47,988 nt of DNA from CAZCCC01 sp964535715 (GTDB lineage Bacteria > Patescibacteriota > Patescibacteriia > Buchananbacterales > UBA6539): assembly GCA_964535715.1 (NCBI GenBank), contig CAZHUO010000008.1:1-47988 (forward strand). Direction: 5' to 3'. Position numbers and translations under genes: made by a program. Below, one piece after another: positions 24,210 to 33,347 of the stretch; positions within the stretch are counted from its first letter, which is position 1; the number at the start of each line of letters is the position of its first letter. The notes under the pieces were generated by a model. That model was not told where the DNA came from. It worked only from the letters and a program-made list of their open reading frames with translations, and did no database searches.

Positions 24210-25590
24210 ATTTAACGTAATTCAGTGGATTTTTTCTAGACCCTCCAAGCCTGACTTCAAAGTGAAGATGAGGGCCGGTTGATCTGCCGGTTGAACCCAT
24301 AATGCCAATTTCTGCCCCTTTTCCAACACTTTCTCCGGAAGATACATAAATTTTATTTAAGTGTCCATAAAGGGTTTGTTTTCCATTGCCGTGGTCAATA
24401 ATGACAACATTGCCGTAGCCGCCGTTATAGCCGGTTTCCGCCCGGCTGATGATGCCGGAGTCAGCGGCATAAATCGGTTTGTTGTAGCCACAGGCAATAT
24501 CAAGGCCGGAATGGCGCCAGCCAAAATATTGGCTGATTGCCCGGCAGCTTGTCGGCCAAAGCATTTCTCCGGTCGCGGTAATTTTAGGTGCAGAAGCCGG
24601 GGTAGCTGACGGCTGAGACAAATTTCTAAAGCTGTAAGTCGGTGCAGTTTTTATTGGCTCGATTTTTTTGCCGCCTGGAATCATTATTAATTCGTTGATT
24701 TTTATATCGTCAACTGAAGCTAATTTATTATATTCAATGATTTTTTCCACTTCTATTTTATATTTATTGGCGATATTCGCAAGCGTTTCACCTTTTGCGA
24801 CTTTATGCTGAATTCCGGAAACCGGCAAAATTTTCAAAGTATCACCCGGCCGAATCACGCTGTATGCGGTAAGATTGTTTTCCCATAAAATTGTATAGGT
24901 GGTAATGCTGAATTTTTCGGCAATTTCCGAAATAGTGTCGCCCTGCTGAATTGTATAATAAATAATTTTATCCCTTTGCATTAGATCTTCCTCAACCGGC
25001 GACATAGTCCGGCTGACTACGGCACTTCCGCCTGAGACAATGGAAGGAATTGTTTCCTCGCCCTCTCCTCCTTCACTCATCTGAGGCTTAATGGAAACGC
25101 CGGTTTCGCCCATATAACGGGTAATTTTTTGGCCGCCTATAATTGGACCTTCTTCGTCGATTAATCCTAAATCATCAGTTGCGACAAGCTGGCCGATTAT
25201 GCTTTGATTATTATATTCGTCCCGCCGGTTTTCATAGGCATTAAGATTTGATGAAACGGTAAAAATTGATATTATAATTATTATTATGTGTGTTAAATAG
25301 CGTCTGGAAAAAGGGTGAACCAGGTGATTTCTGATATATTTTGGGGCATAGAATTTATTTGCCGTTTTTTTTATTGAAAGATATATTTTATAATTGGGCA
25401 AAATTATGAGTCTTAACAAAAAACGCCCGGTTGTTTTCAGGGGTTTAGAAATGATTTTAGTGATTTTTGGCGCGTTATCTTTTAGATGGATTAGTACCCG
25501 GAAAAGACCGGCCAAAAGTCTTATTGAAAATATTTTTAGCTTAGTTTTTATATGGTTAATTTTATTGGCGACGTAAGGCGAGGGAAACAA
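24208..25590 (-). CDS. LysM-domain M23 peptidoglycan endopeptidase
   Basis: The protein has a basic N-terminus, one membrane anchor (about 100-115) and two LysM domains. The LysM domains begin YTIQQGDTISEIAEKF and HKVAKGETLANIANKY. A C-terminal M23 (LytM-like) domain follows, with HSGLDIACG, a GYGNVVIIDHGNGKQTLYGH stretch and the H-x-H motif HLHFE. It probably cleaves peptide cross-links in the cell wall. The start is uncertain: the first codons, including the TTG at 25590, lie in the dispersed repeat. A TTG at 25515 (LAGLFRVL) is an alternative. No ATG exists near the N-terminus. Confidence 0.88.
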   Translation of the reverse strand: MFPSPYVANKINHIKTKLKIFSIRLLAGLFRVLIHLKDNAPKITKIISKPLKTTGRFLLRLIILPNYKIYLSIKKTANKFYAPKYIRNHLVHPFSRRYLTHIIIIIISIFTVSSNLNAYENRRDEYNNQSIIGQLVATDDLGLIDEEGPIIGGQKITRYMGETGVSIKPQMSEGGEGEETIPSIVSGGSAVVSRTMSPVEEDLMQRDKIIYYTIQQGDTISEIAEKFSITTYTILWENNLTAYSVIRPGDTLKILPVSGIQHKVAKGETLANIANKYKIEVEKIIEYNKLASVDDIKINELIMIPGGKKIEPIKTAPTYSFRNLSQPSATPASAPKITATGEMLWPTSCRAISQYFGWRHSGLDIACGYNKPIYAADSGIISRAETGYNGGYGNVVIIDHGNGKQTLYGHLNKIYVSSGESVGKGAEIGIMGSTGRSTGPHLHFEVRLGGSRKNPLNYVK

Positions 25591-25765
25591 AAAGTAAGCA
25601 ACTTTTTGTTTCCGAGCCGACCCGCTACGACACAGGTTTAATTAATGAATCGTATCGTGGAGAGGAAGCCATCAAAGGGTTAAATACCCCAAAGCGCTCC
25701 GTCGCCAAAGCGGCTTTGACGCGTCGGCGACTTGCTCCGCGATTTATACCCTTTATTTTTAAATA
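25561..25765 (+). repeat. Dispersed intergenic repeat, copy 2, with extra hairpins
   Basis: This shares blocks with the inverted copy at 18977-19076. It also holds a perfect stem, GAAACAAAAAGT with ACTTTTTGTTTC (25586-25613), and a GC-rich palindromic part around 25690-25745 (GCGCTCCGTCGCCAAAGC with GCTTTGACGCGTCGGCGAC). It overlaps the putative 5' end of the M23 peptidase gene on the other strand. Confidence 0.75.
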
Positions 25766-25865
25766 TTTGTAATAATACCATTTTAGCGTGTCGATGTCAA
25801 TTGAATTTTATTGATAAATATGCTAAATTTGTTAGGAAGCTAACCTTCTAACCTTCTTCTCTACT

Positions 25866-26942
25866 ATGCTAAACTATCTTATAATTATTATTCTTATTAT
25901 CACTATTATCGGTTTTTCAGTGATAATTTTTTTATTGAATAAAAAGGCTAAGGATTTTTTGGAAAGGCAAAAAGGCGACCAGTCAATGCTGATGATCCAA
26001 AATCAAATCAGTGAAATAAGCAAGACTTTGGATAACAAACTGGGGCAGTCAAGTGAAATTATGCAAAAACAATTCAGCCAGTCAAGCGAAATAATGCAAA
26101 GACAGTTCAGTGATAATTTGAATATTGTAAAAAACGTTGCCCAAGAACTGACCAGTCTGAGAGAAACCAATAAGCAAGTTTTAGGAGTCCAAGATCAAAT
26201 TAAAAGTTTGGAGCGGGTTTTGACCAGCCAAAAACAGCGAGGCAATCTCGGCGAGGCCGGTTTGCAGCTGGTTTTAGAAAATATTTTACCGCCAACTGCT
26301 TACAAAATTCAATATAAATTCAGCGACGGCGATATCGTTGATGCGGCAATTTTTACTAAAGATGGCGTTATTCCGGTTGATGCTAAATTTTCTTTGGAAA
26401 ACTACAGCAGGATTATTGACGAAAAAGACGATAGTCGGCGCAAAGTTTTGGAAAATGATTTTAAAAACGATTTAAAAAAACGGATTGATGAAACCAGTAA
26501 ATACATCAAGCCGGAGCAGGGTACTTTGGATTTTGCTTTTATGTTCATACCGGCTGAGGCTATTTATTATGATCTTTTAGTCAACGAGGTCGGGGCGGTA
26601 AAAGTTAATACCAGGAATTTGATCGAGTATGCTTTTCGGGAAAGAAAAGTTATTATTGTTTCACCGACCACTTTTGCGGCATACTTGCAGACGGTTTTAC
26701 AGGGTCTAAATGCTTTAAAGCTTGAAAAACAAACTCAAGAAATAATCAAGCGAGTTTCATTGCTGCAAAAACATCTTGTCGCCTATGATGATTATGCCAA
26801 ACGTTTGGGTAAAAATTTAGAGACGGTAGTCAACGCTTATAATATTTCCCAGGTTGAATTAAAAAAGATAGATAAAGATGTTGTTAAAATTTCCGATGGG
26901 AAAGAAAGCGTCCAAGTATTGCAAATTGACAAGCCTAAGTAG
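25866..26942 (+). CDS. rmuC: DNA recombination protein RmuC
   Basis: A 358-residue protein with one N-terminal membrane helix (about 3-24) and a coiled coil (about 35-125). The RmuC nuclease-like core is at about 128-310. Core motifs include KQRGNLGEAGLQLVLENILP, IPVDAKF and FAFMFIPAEAIYYDL. In E. coli RmuC limits inversions at short inverted repeats. That may matter in a genome as rich in inverted repeats as this one. After the stop a 20-bp unit (GTAGGATGAATAGATAAGAA) occurs twice in a row. Confidence 0.93.
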   Translation: MLNYLIIIILIITIIGFSVIIFLLNKKAKDFLERQKGDQSMLMIQNQISEISKTLDNKLGQSSEIMQKQFSQSSEIMQRQFSDNLNIVKNVAQELTSLRETNKQVLGVQDQIKSLERVLTSQKQRGNLGEAGLQLVLENILPPTAYKIQYKFSDGDIVDAAIFTKDGVIPVDAKFSLENYSRIIDEKDDSRRKVLENDFKNDLKKRIDETSKYIKPEQGTLDFAFMFIPAEAIYYDLLVNEVGAVKVNTRNLIEYAFRERKVIIVSPTTFAAYLQTVLQGLNALKLEKQTQEIIKRVSLLQKHLVAYDDYAKRLGKNLETVVNAYNISQVELKKIDKDVVKISDGKESVQVLQIDKPK

Positions 26943-27072
26943 GATGAATAGATAAGAAGTAGGATGAATAGATAAGAATAAGAAATTAAACAATTATAAA
27001 ATTAAGAAATCAATGTAAAACTAAAATTTAATTTTACAATTTATTGATTTATTATCAATAAATATCTAAAAA

Positions 27073-28041
27073 ATGGTCAGAGAAGAAGAACAATCTAGTA
27101 CACTTGAAAAAGCCATTCTGAAAACATTGGCATTTTTTGATATTTTTGAATATCCTTTAACTCTAGTCGAGCTGTATAAATGGCTTTATCTGCCAAATTC
27201 AAGTGAGAAATACAATTTGTTTGACATATATAGCGAATTGGAAATTATTACTTCAAAAAATAATATTTCTAGCAAAAACGGCTTTTATTTTTTACTCGGC
27301 AGGTCGGAAATAATAAAAACCCGCCTTTATCGCTACCAGCTTGCTGAAAAAAAATTCAAGATTGCCTTAAAAACCGCCTTGATATTAAAATGGCTTTCGC
27401 CGATTAAGATGGTTTCAATTTGTAATAATGTCGGCTACAACAACGGCACGGAAAGAAGCGATATAGATTTTTTTATAATTGTTGAAAAAAACCGGCTTTG
27501 GCTTTCAAGATTTTTTGTCACCATTATTACAAATTTGCTGGGAGTAAGAAGACATGACCAAAAATTTATTGACCGGATTTGCTTGAGCTTTTATATCGCC
27601 AATGACCATCTTGACATAAGCGATATTTCCTTAAAGCCAAATGACATTTATTTGGTTTTTTGGCTTGCCACTTTAGCCCCGATTTATGATGACGGAATAT
27701 ATAGGGATTTTTTTGAAGAAAATAAATGGGTATATGATTTTTTGCCGAATTTTTACCCGACTCTTTTAAACGGCAGAAGGCAAACAGCAAACATCAAATC
27801 ATTTTTTTCATCCAAGAAATTAAATAGAAATATTTTTAAACGTGCAGGTGATATTATGGAAAAAACGGCAAGGCTTATTCAGGCAAAAAAAGTTAATAAA
27901 TATTTCGGCCAGGCATCGGGCGACTTAGGTTCGAATGTCGTAATATCTTACTCGATGTTTAAATTTCATAAAACTGACCGGCGGGAATTTTACCGCCAAG
28001 AGTGGGAGAAAAAGCTAAAACAGCTGAATATTTACATTTAA
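27073..28041 (+). CDS. Hypothetical protein with a nucleotidyltransferase-like motif
   Basis: A 322-residue soluble protein. An N-terminal winged-helix-like part (about 8-95, KAILKTLAFFDIFEYPLT) precedes a segment with GTERSDIDFFIIVE at about 130. That pattern fits the G-S/T...D-x-D active site of the polymerase-beta-type nucleotidyltransferase fold. I cannot name a substrate. It starts a run of three tightly packed genes ending in an O-antigen-ligase-like protein, so a role in surface polysaccharide is possible. Confidence in the fold is moderate. Confidence 0.65.
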   Translation: MVREEEQSSTLEKAILKTLAFFDIFEYPLTLVELYKWLYLPNSSEKYNLFDIYSELEIITSKNNISSKNGFYFLLGRSEIIKTRLYRYQLAEKKFKIALKTALILKWLSPIKMVSICNNVGYNNGTERSDIDFFIIVEKNRLWLSRFFVTIITNLLGVRRHDQKFIDRICLSFYIANDHLDISDISLKPNDIYLVFWLATLAPIYDDGIYRDFFEENKWVYDFLPNFYPTLLNGRRQTANIKSFFSSKKLNRNIFKRAGDIMEKTARLIQAKKVNKYFGQASGDLGSNVVISYSMFKFHKTDRREFYRQEWEKKLKQLNIYI

Positions 28042-28042
28042 T

Positions 28043-28678
28043 ATGTTTGGATTTTTATTCAAGCAGAAAAACAATTTAATCCTGATATTTACTGTTGCAT
28101 ATCTTTTAGCTTTTACGGTCAATGCTTTGATTGAGCAGAATTTTGAATTTCTGTATTATACGGTAATGATGGTAATTTTGATTTTTTTGGTTTTGCACAT
28201 TAATAAGTTTTTACATCTTGCTTTTTTTATAATTTTGAATATCTCAATTTTGGGATTTTTACATCTTTTTGCCGGAAATTTTTACATACAGGATTTACGG
28301 CTTTATGATTTTTATATTATTCCCGGGATTTTCCGCTATGATAATTTTGTCCATATATATGCCACATTTATCGGTACTTTAACCATTTATAGTTTACTTA
28401 GCAATTTTATCGATGAAAGGATAAAAAGAAGATATTTTGTTTTTTCTTCAATTTTAATTTTAATAGGAATGGGTTTAGGAGCGGTGGTTGAATTAATTGA
28501 GTTTTCAGCGGTTTTATTTTTAGATGCCAGCAATCAGGTTGGTGATTATTATAATAACGCTTTTGATTTATTTTTTAATACAATCGGCGCATCACTGGCA
28601 ATGGTAGTGGTTTATTTTTACAGCGAGCAATCACGTTATATGAAAAAAATAAATGAAAAATTTAAAGAGGATAATTGA
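28043..28678 (+). CDS. Polytopic membrane protein (DUF2238-like)
   Basis: A 211-residue protein with about six membrane helices. A conserved-looking centre, FRYDNFVHIYATFIGTL, resembles the D-x-x-x-H motif of DUF2238/YjdF-type proteins. A later GAVVELIEFSAVLF and GDYYNNAFDLFFNTIGA support that. Function unknown. It starts 1 base after the preceding stop and overlaps the next gene by 26 bp, so the three are one operon. Confidence 0.7.
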   Translation: MFGFLFKQKNNLILIFTVAYLLAFTVNALIEQNFEFLYYTVMMVILIFLVLHINKFLHLAFFIILNISILGFLHLFAGNFYIQDLRLYDFYIIPGIFRYDNFVHIYATFIGTLTIYSLLSNFIDERIKRRYFVFSSILILIGMGLGAVVELIEFSAVLFLDASNQVGDYYNNAFDLFFNTIGASLAMVVVYFYSEQSRYMKKINEKFKEDN

Positions 28679-29999
28679 ATATTGTTTTTATCTATTAATA
28701 TTTCTTTTGCCCTGGCAGACAAGGCTGATTTGGCATGATTCGTATGTAAACGGCTATGTTTGGGAATATGGGCGGCTTAGCCTTTACGGCACCCAAATTT
28801 TATTTTTTGGCATGATGCTTTTTTATTTTATTTGGCTTATAAAGGAAAAAAAAATCCGTCAGTTTGATTTTTCTAATTGTTTTAAAAAGCTTTTTAGGGC
28901 GGAAATTTTAACCTATTGGCTTGTAGTTTTATTTGCCATAGTTTCCGGTCTTTCAGTAATTTGGTCGCTTGATGCGCAGCTGGCATATTATAATTGGGTG
29001 GTTTTGCTTTTAGGCATAAGCTTTTTTTCAATTGCTTTAATTTTTGATTTCAGTTTTAAAAAAGTCGCCTTAGTCTGGGTCGGATCTTGCATTGTGCAGG
29101 GGGTACTTTCCGTCTGGCAGTTTTTCGCCCAATCTGTTTTTGCCAACAAGTGGCTTGGGATGGCCGAACATCTTCCAATAGTCAAGGGATCAATAATTTT
29201 GCAGACATATTCCGAACGCTGGCTGAGGTCTTATGGCAGCCTGCCTCATCCCAACATGCTTGGCGGATTTTTGGCGATTGGAGTTTTATTTTTATTTTAT
29301 CTAGCGATTTTTGGCAAAACTTCTTTTCAGCGCAAATTTGTTTTAGTTGGAATTTTGACTATTGTTCCCGCCTTATTTTTCAGCTTTTGCCGCTCTGCGG
29401 AATTGGCTTTGGTTATTTCTTATATTTTTTTGGCTTTTTGGATTTTAAGGCAGAAAAATAAAGAGTGGAATAAAATATTTTTTCAGGTTTCTTTGCTTAT
29501 TTTTTTGATAGTTTCGGTTTTAAGCTGGAATATGCTTGATCCGGTTTTAACGCGGATAGTGAGCAATAAGCCGCTTGAAACTCATTCAATTGAAGAGCGG
29601 ATTTTGTTTCAGGGCCAGTCGGTTAATTTAATCAGGGATGATTGGTTTTTGGGGCAGGGGATAGGCAATTATACTTTGGCGATTTATCAAAAAATAAATG
29701 CCACTTGGCCGGGCTCTTATTATCAGCCGGTTCATAATATTTTTCTTTTGGTTTTGTCTGAAATTGGAATTTTCGGCTTGATAAATTTTCTTTTAATAAT
29801 AATTTTGCTTTTTGCCCAGTTTTTTTATTGGCGAAAAGCAGAAGATAAAGAATTAAGATTTAAGCAGATCATTTTATTTTTAATGTTTATTTCAACTTTA
29901 ATAATCAGTCTTTTTGACCATTATTTTTGGACACTATATTTTGGGATAATGATATTTTGGCTGGTTTTGGGATTGAATTTGAAATATTTAAAAAAGTAG
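28653..29999 (+). CDS. O-antigen ligase / polymerase family protein
   Basis: A 448-residue membrane protein with about twelve helices. It has the large exported loop and motifs of the Wzy_C (O-antigen ligase) family: SLPHPNMLGGFLA, FFSFCRSAELALVISY and VHNIFLLVLSEIGIFGL. Members join or polymerise glycans at the outer face of the membrane. CPR bacteria often lack lipopolysaccharide, so here the acceptor may be an S-layer protein or another surface glycan. The start overlaps the upstream gene by 26 bp. Confidence 0.88.
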   Translation: MKNLKRIIEYCFYLLIFLLPWQTRLIWHDSYVNGYVWEYGRLSLYGTQILFFGMMLFYFIWLIKEKKIRQFDFSNCFKKLFRAEILTYWLVVLFAIVSGLSVIWSLDAQLAYYNWVVLLLGISFFSIALIFDFSFKKVALVWVGSCIVQGVLSVWQFFAQSVFANKWLGMAEHLPIVKGSIILQTYSERWLRSYGSLPHPNMLGGFLAIGVLFLFYLAIFGKTSFQRKFVLVGILTIVPALFFSFCRSAELALVISYIFLAFWILRQKNKEWNKIFFQVSLLIFLIVSVLSWNMLDPVLTRIVSNKPLETHSIEERILFQGQSVNLIRDDWFLGQGIGNYTLAIYQKINATWPGSYYQPVHNIFLLVLSEIGIFGLINFLLIIILLFAQFFYWRKAEDKELRFKQIILFLMFISTLIISLFDHYFWTLYFGIMIFWLVLGLNLKYLKK

Positions 30000-30001
30000 A
30001 A

Positions 30002-30031
30002 TTGACTTTTGAATGAGTGGTAGGGTATAAT
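30002..30031 (+). promoter_or_regulatory. Promoter of the large surface protein
   Basis: TTGACT (30002-30007), an 18-bp spacer and a perfect TATAAT (30026-30031) lie 37 bases before the start codon. Confidence 0.75.
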
Positions 30032-30068
30032 TAAAACAGATTTAATTTTAAATTAATATAAAAGTCCT

Positions 30069-32102
30069 ATGAAAAAACTCCTTTTTTTAACGGTTGTCTT
30101 GCTTTTATGCATCCCTGTTTTGTCGGTTAAGGCAGAAACTCTTTCCGCCCGTCTGAAAGGCTACATCCTTTTGCAGGTTGAAGAGCACGGGGAAGCCTGG
30201 TATATAAACCCCGACGATGCAAAAAGATACTACATGAAAGACGGGGCAGTCGCCTATGAAATGCTAAGAAAGTTTGGATTAGGTATTGCTGATTCTGATT
30301 TAGCTAAAATTCCAGTTGGAATCGAAGAAAGATTTGAAGACACCGATACCGACAAAGACGGTTTAGCCGACAGGCTTGAAGAAGGTTTAGGAACAAATCT
30401 AAATTTAGCAGACACTGATGGTGACGGAATTTCAGACGGACAAGAGGTAAGAAATGGCAACAACCCCTTAGGTACAGGTAAAATGGCAGTTGATACTAAC
30501 TTGGTAAACAGGCTAAAAGGAAAAATCCTCCTTCAGGTCCAAAAAGCCGGACAAGCCTGGTATGTAAATCCCAAAGACGGCAAGCGTTACTACATGAAAA
30601 ACGGCGATGCCGCCTACCAAATCATGAGATTTTTAAGCCTGGGAATTACCAATAGTGATTTAAATAAAATTTCCAGTGGTGAGGTCCAAATGGAATCAAA
30701 CACTGGTTCAGACTCATCGGGTAGTCAAAATAATTTTACGGATACTAATAATTGCCCGTCTGCTACTCATTATGAAAACGGAGATTGTATATCAAATTAT
30801 AATAAATGTACTATTACTAATGGTCTAGGGTCAAGAAAGTGGTCTAATGGCGTTTGGAGTTCATGTCAGGTGGATTCTTGTAATACTGGTTATGAATCAG
30901 TTAACAATGAATGTGTATTACTTTGTAAGACTGGCGAAAAAAGAGTTAATGGTCAATGTACAACTGCAACACGATCATGCGATATGGCTCACGGTACAGG
31001 TATTCAATACCTTTATACTACAGGCAAGTGGAGTGAATGTTATGCTGTAACATGTGATGCAGGTTACGGAGCTCATGGTACCATTTGTGATATTATGTGT
31101 TTAAATAGTCATGAAGAAAATGGTGTTTGTGTAGACAATGCTAGATCTTGCGTACTTGGCTCTAATTCACAAGGTCAACAAGATTGGGTATATAGTGACT
31201 CCGCCGGTTGGCACTGGACGGAATGTTACCTTGCTAAATGTGACCCTGGTTATCGGTGGAATGGCGTTGGTTATAATTGTGTTAAAGAATTTTGTACTGA
31301 TAGTGATGGAGGATTAGATTATGATAAAAAAGGACAAGTAACCGATTATAATAATGTTCCGGTAATAGATGAATGCGGTTCAGCTTATAATAGTAGTGAA
31401 TTAATTGAATTTTATTGTGATGGTACAACCATGCTTAATAAATCTTATATTTGTCCTAATGGCTGTGTTGACGGTGCTTGTTTGCCTGTTGTTTTGCCGG
31501 ATGTAACAAATGTTGAAGTAACTTATATTGATAATCATCAAGTAAGTATTAGATGGGATAGTAATATAGAAGGTAATGGTGAGTATAGATTCGTTGATTC
31601 AGGCGGAAATCCGATAACATCGTGGACGTCTGATGATGTTCATACAAATTTAATTTCAGGAGGCTACGGTAAATCAGTTTCTCTACTTGGTTTAGACGGT
31701 AATACTACTTATTATGTTGAGGTTAGAAAAGTTCTTTCAACAGGACAAGTGGGTGAATCTGATATTATAAGCTTTACAACGGAAGAAGATTTTGATTTAT
31801 CAATAAAATCAGTGGAATATAAAGCATGGCGTGCAGCTGACGATTATGGTATTAAGGTAACAGTCACTAAAGATAAAGGAGATAGTGTTGGTGCTTATAT
31901 AGATTTATATGTCAATGGAGTTAAAAAGAATTCAAAATCGTATAATTATTTTAGCACGTCAGAATCATCTTATTGGTTTGATTGGGATGATACTCTGTTA
32001 GTAGGTACTTACGAAGCAGAAATCATTATTGATAGTACTGACGCCCATCGAGAATCAGACGAAGCAAATAATTCGCAAATTATTACTATTAAAATCGAAT
32101 AA
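30069..32102 (+). CDS. Large secreted multidomain surface protein
   Basis: The 677-residue protein has a signal peptide (cleavage near VKA-E). Two repeats at about 24-80 and 146-200 share LLQV, AWY and KRYYMK. Between them is a calcium-binding thrombospondin-3-like segment with DTDTDKDGLADRLEEG and DTDGDGISDGQEV. A Cys-rich region (about 225-475) follows, then a fibronectin-III-like domain (about 480-575) and a CARDB-like domain (about 580-677). The paired repeat is, from memory, common in surface proteins of Parcubacteria. It is probably a cell-surface adhesin or S-layer-associated protein. Confidence 0.85.
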   Translation: MKKLLFLTVVLLLCIPVLSVKAETLSARLKGYILLQVEEHGEAWYINPDDAKRYYMKDGAVAYEMLRKFGLGIADSDLAKIPVGIEERFEDTDTDKDGLADRLEEGLGTNLNLADTDGDGISDGQEVRNGNNPLGTGKMAVDTNLVNRLKGKILLQVQKAGQAWYVNPKDGKRYYMKNGDAAYQIMRFLSLGITNSDLNKISSGEVQMESNTGSDSSGSQNNFTDTNNCPSATHYENGDCISNYNKCTITNGLGSRKWSNGVWSSCQVDSCNTGYESVNNECVLLCKTGEKRVNGQCTTATRSCDMAHGTGIQYLYTTGKWSECYAVTCDAGYGAHGTICDIMCLNSHEENGVCVDNARSCVLGSNSQGQQDWVYSDSAGWHWTECYLAKCDPGYRWNGVGYNCVKEFCTDSDGGLDYDKKGQVTDYNNVPVIDECGSAYNSSELIEFYCDGTTMLNKSYICPNGCVDGACLPVVLPDVTNVEVTYIDNHQVSIRWDSNIEGNGEYRFVDSGGNPITSWTSDDVHTNLISGGYGKSVSLLGLDGNTTYYVEVRKVLSTGQVGESDIISFTTEEDFDLSIKSVEYKAWRAADDYGIKVTVTKDKGDSVGAYIDLYVNGVKKNSKSYNYFSTSESSYWFDWDDTLLVGTYEAEIIIDSTDAHRESDEANNSQIITIKIE

Positions 32103-32250
32103 TTAAAAATGCCATTATTTTGGTGAGACTAAAAAGCTAAATTTGAAATACTTTTAAATTGATAGGTTAATTTTTTAGAGTGAATTTGTGGTATTTTTAA
32201 AGAAGAATGATTATTTATTGTATTTAAGGTTTAGAAGGGAGGTGAAAATT

Positions 32251-32766
32251 ATGAAAAAATTTTTAGCAAACGCCGCGTTAGCTGTTATTTTTACTTTGAT
32301 TGCTTTACCTGGTTTGGCAGCTGAGGTAAATGTGGATTATGATAATTCAGTCAATTTAGATGAACAAAATTATGTAAATGAAAACGATAGTCTTGATTAT
32401 GGAACTTATACTGGGCTAGGAAATAGCGATGAAGTTGGGATAGGCGACACTAGTATGACAGAATATTTTAAAATATTCGGTGGTGTGGCCGCTATAGCAT
32501 TAATAATTATAGTTTTAGTCACCATATTATTTACGGTGCTATTTTATTTGGATATTTTCCACTGGGGCATGACTGACAAGGCGGTTTTTGAAAAAGCCGG
32601 CGAGGACAAAAAGAAATGGTTCATGATATTTTTTATTGTTCCATTGGTTTCCGGTTTAGTTATGATTATTCCGATTCTTGGCTGGATTGCCGGTTTTGTG
32701 GGGTACATTTATTATTTAGTTATGATTTCAGTTTATTTTTTCAGTATTCGAAAAAAAGTGGTTTAA
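32251..32766 (+). CDS. Small exported membrane protein
   Basis: The 171-residue protein starts MKKFLANAALAVIF and has a signal peptide cleaved near LAA-E. A short Asp/Asn/Tyr-rich exported part (about 25-68) precedes three membrane helices (about 75-100, 120-140 and 143-163). A GGAGGTG ribosome site 7 bases before the ATG at 32251 decides this start over an upstream in-frame TTG or GTG. Function unknown. It lies between the surface protein and groES, with its own terminator. Confidence 0.75.
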   Translation: MKKFLANAALAVIFTLIALPGLAAEVNVDYDNSVNLDEQNYVNENDSLDYGTYTGLGNSDEVGIGDTSMTEYFKIFGGVAAIALIIIVLVTILFTVLFYLDIFHWGMTDKAVFEKAGEDKKKWFMIFFIVPLVSGLVMIIPILGWIAGFVGYIYYLVMISVYFFSIRKKVV

Positions 32767-32781
32767 TTAAAATATCACAAG

Positions 32782-32813
32782 CAAAACTCCTTTAAATAGG
32801 GGTTTTGTTTTTT
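32782..32813 (+). terminator. Rho-independent terminator
   Basis: CAAAACTCC and GGGGTTTTG form a 9-bp stem (one G-T pair) followed by TTTTTT. Confidence 0.9.
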
Positions 32814-32853
32814 GGCTAATTTTAGCGCTAAATAATATAATTTGTAAAATTAT

Positions 32854-32929
32854 TTGACACCTCTTGACAGGTGTTTTAAAATGTCTTAACCTATAGTATG
32901 TACTAGCACTCTTTAGTCTAGAGTGCTAA
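32854..32929 (+). promoter_or_regulatory. groESL promoter with CIRCE operator
   Basis: TTGACA (32854-32859), a 17-bp spacer and TAAAAT (32877-32882) form the promoter. A second TTGACA lies 4 bp further on. CTAGCACTC (32903-32911), nine bases and GAGTGCTAA (32921-32929) match the CIRCE element at all but one position (consensus TTAGCACTC). CIRCE is the binding site of the HrcA repressor, so the chaperonin operon is predicted to be heat-inducible through HrcA. hrcA itself is not in the window. Confidence 0.93.
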
Positions 32930-32965
32930 TTTAAACCTAATTATTAATTATTTTAGGAAAAAAAT

Positions 32966-33241
32966 ATGAAACTAAAACCATTAGGCAATCGAGTCGTGGT
33001 TGAACCTCTAACCGAGGAAGAAACCACAAAGTCAGGCATTGTATTGCCTGATACAATTGATAAAGAAAAAAAAGCCGAAGGCAAAATTTTGGCAATCGGC
33101 GACGGTGAAAAAATCCAAAAACTTGGACTTAAGGTCGGAGATAAAGTTTTATTTGGCAAATATGCCGGCGAAGAAGTCAAGGTCGATAAAGTGGAATACA
33201 AGATTTTATCGGATGAAGATGTCTTGGCGGTAATAGAATAA
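32966..33241 (+). CDS. groES: Co-chaperonin GroES
   Basis: A 91-residue GroES of normal length. It starts LKPLGNRVVVEPLTEEE and contains the mobile loop (EETTKSGIVLPDT) that contacts GroEL. It ends KILSDEDVLAVIE. It caps the GroEL ring during folding. It leads the chaperonin operon behind the CIRCE site. The 106 bases before groEL are simple AATTC-type repeats with no terminator. Confidence 0.97.
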   Translation: MKLKPLGNRVVVEPLTEEETTKSGIVLPDTIDKEKKAEGKILAIGDGEKIQKLGLKVGDKVLFGKYAGEEVKVDKVEYKILSDEDVLAVIE

Positions 33242-33347
33242 TTTTGAATTTCTAATTTTGAATTTTGATTCAATTTTTAATGATTCAATATTCAAAATTC
33301 TAAATTCATTCAAAATTTAAAATTCAAAATTAATAATTAATAAACTT

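Noticed and set aside
25394..25576. 60-codon plus-strand frame starting MGKIMSLNKKRPV
   Set aside because: It lies opposite the N-terminal coding part of the M23 peptidase, has no ribosome site and no recognisable protein features.
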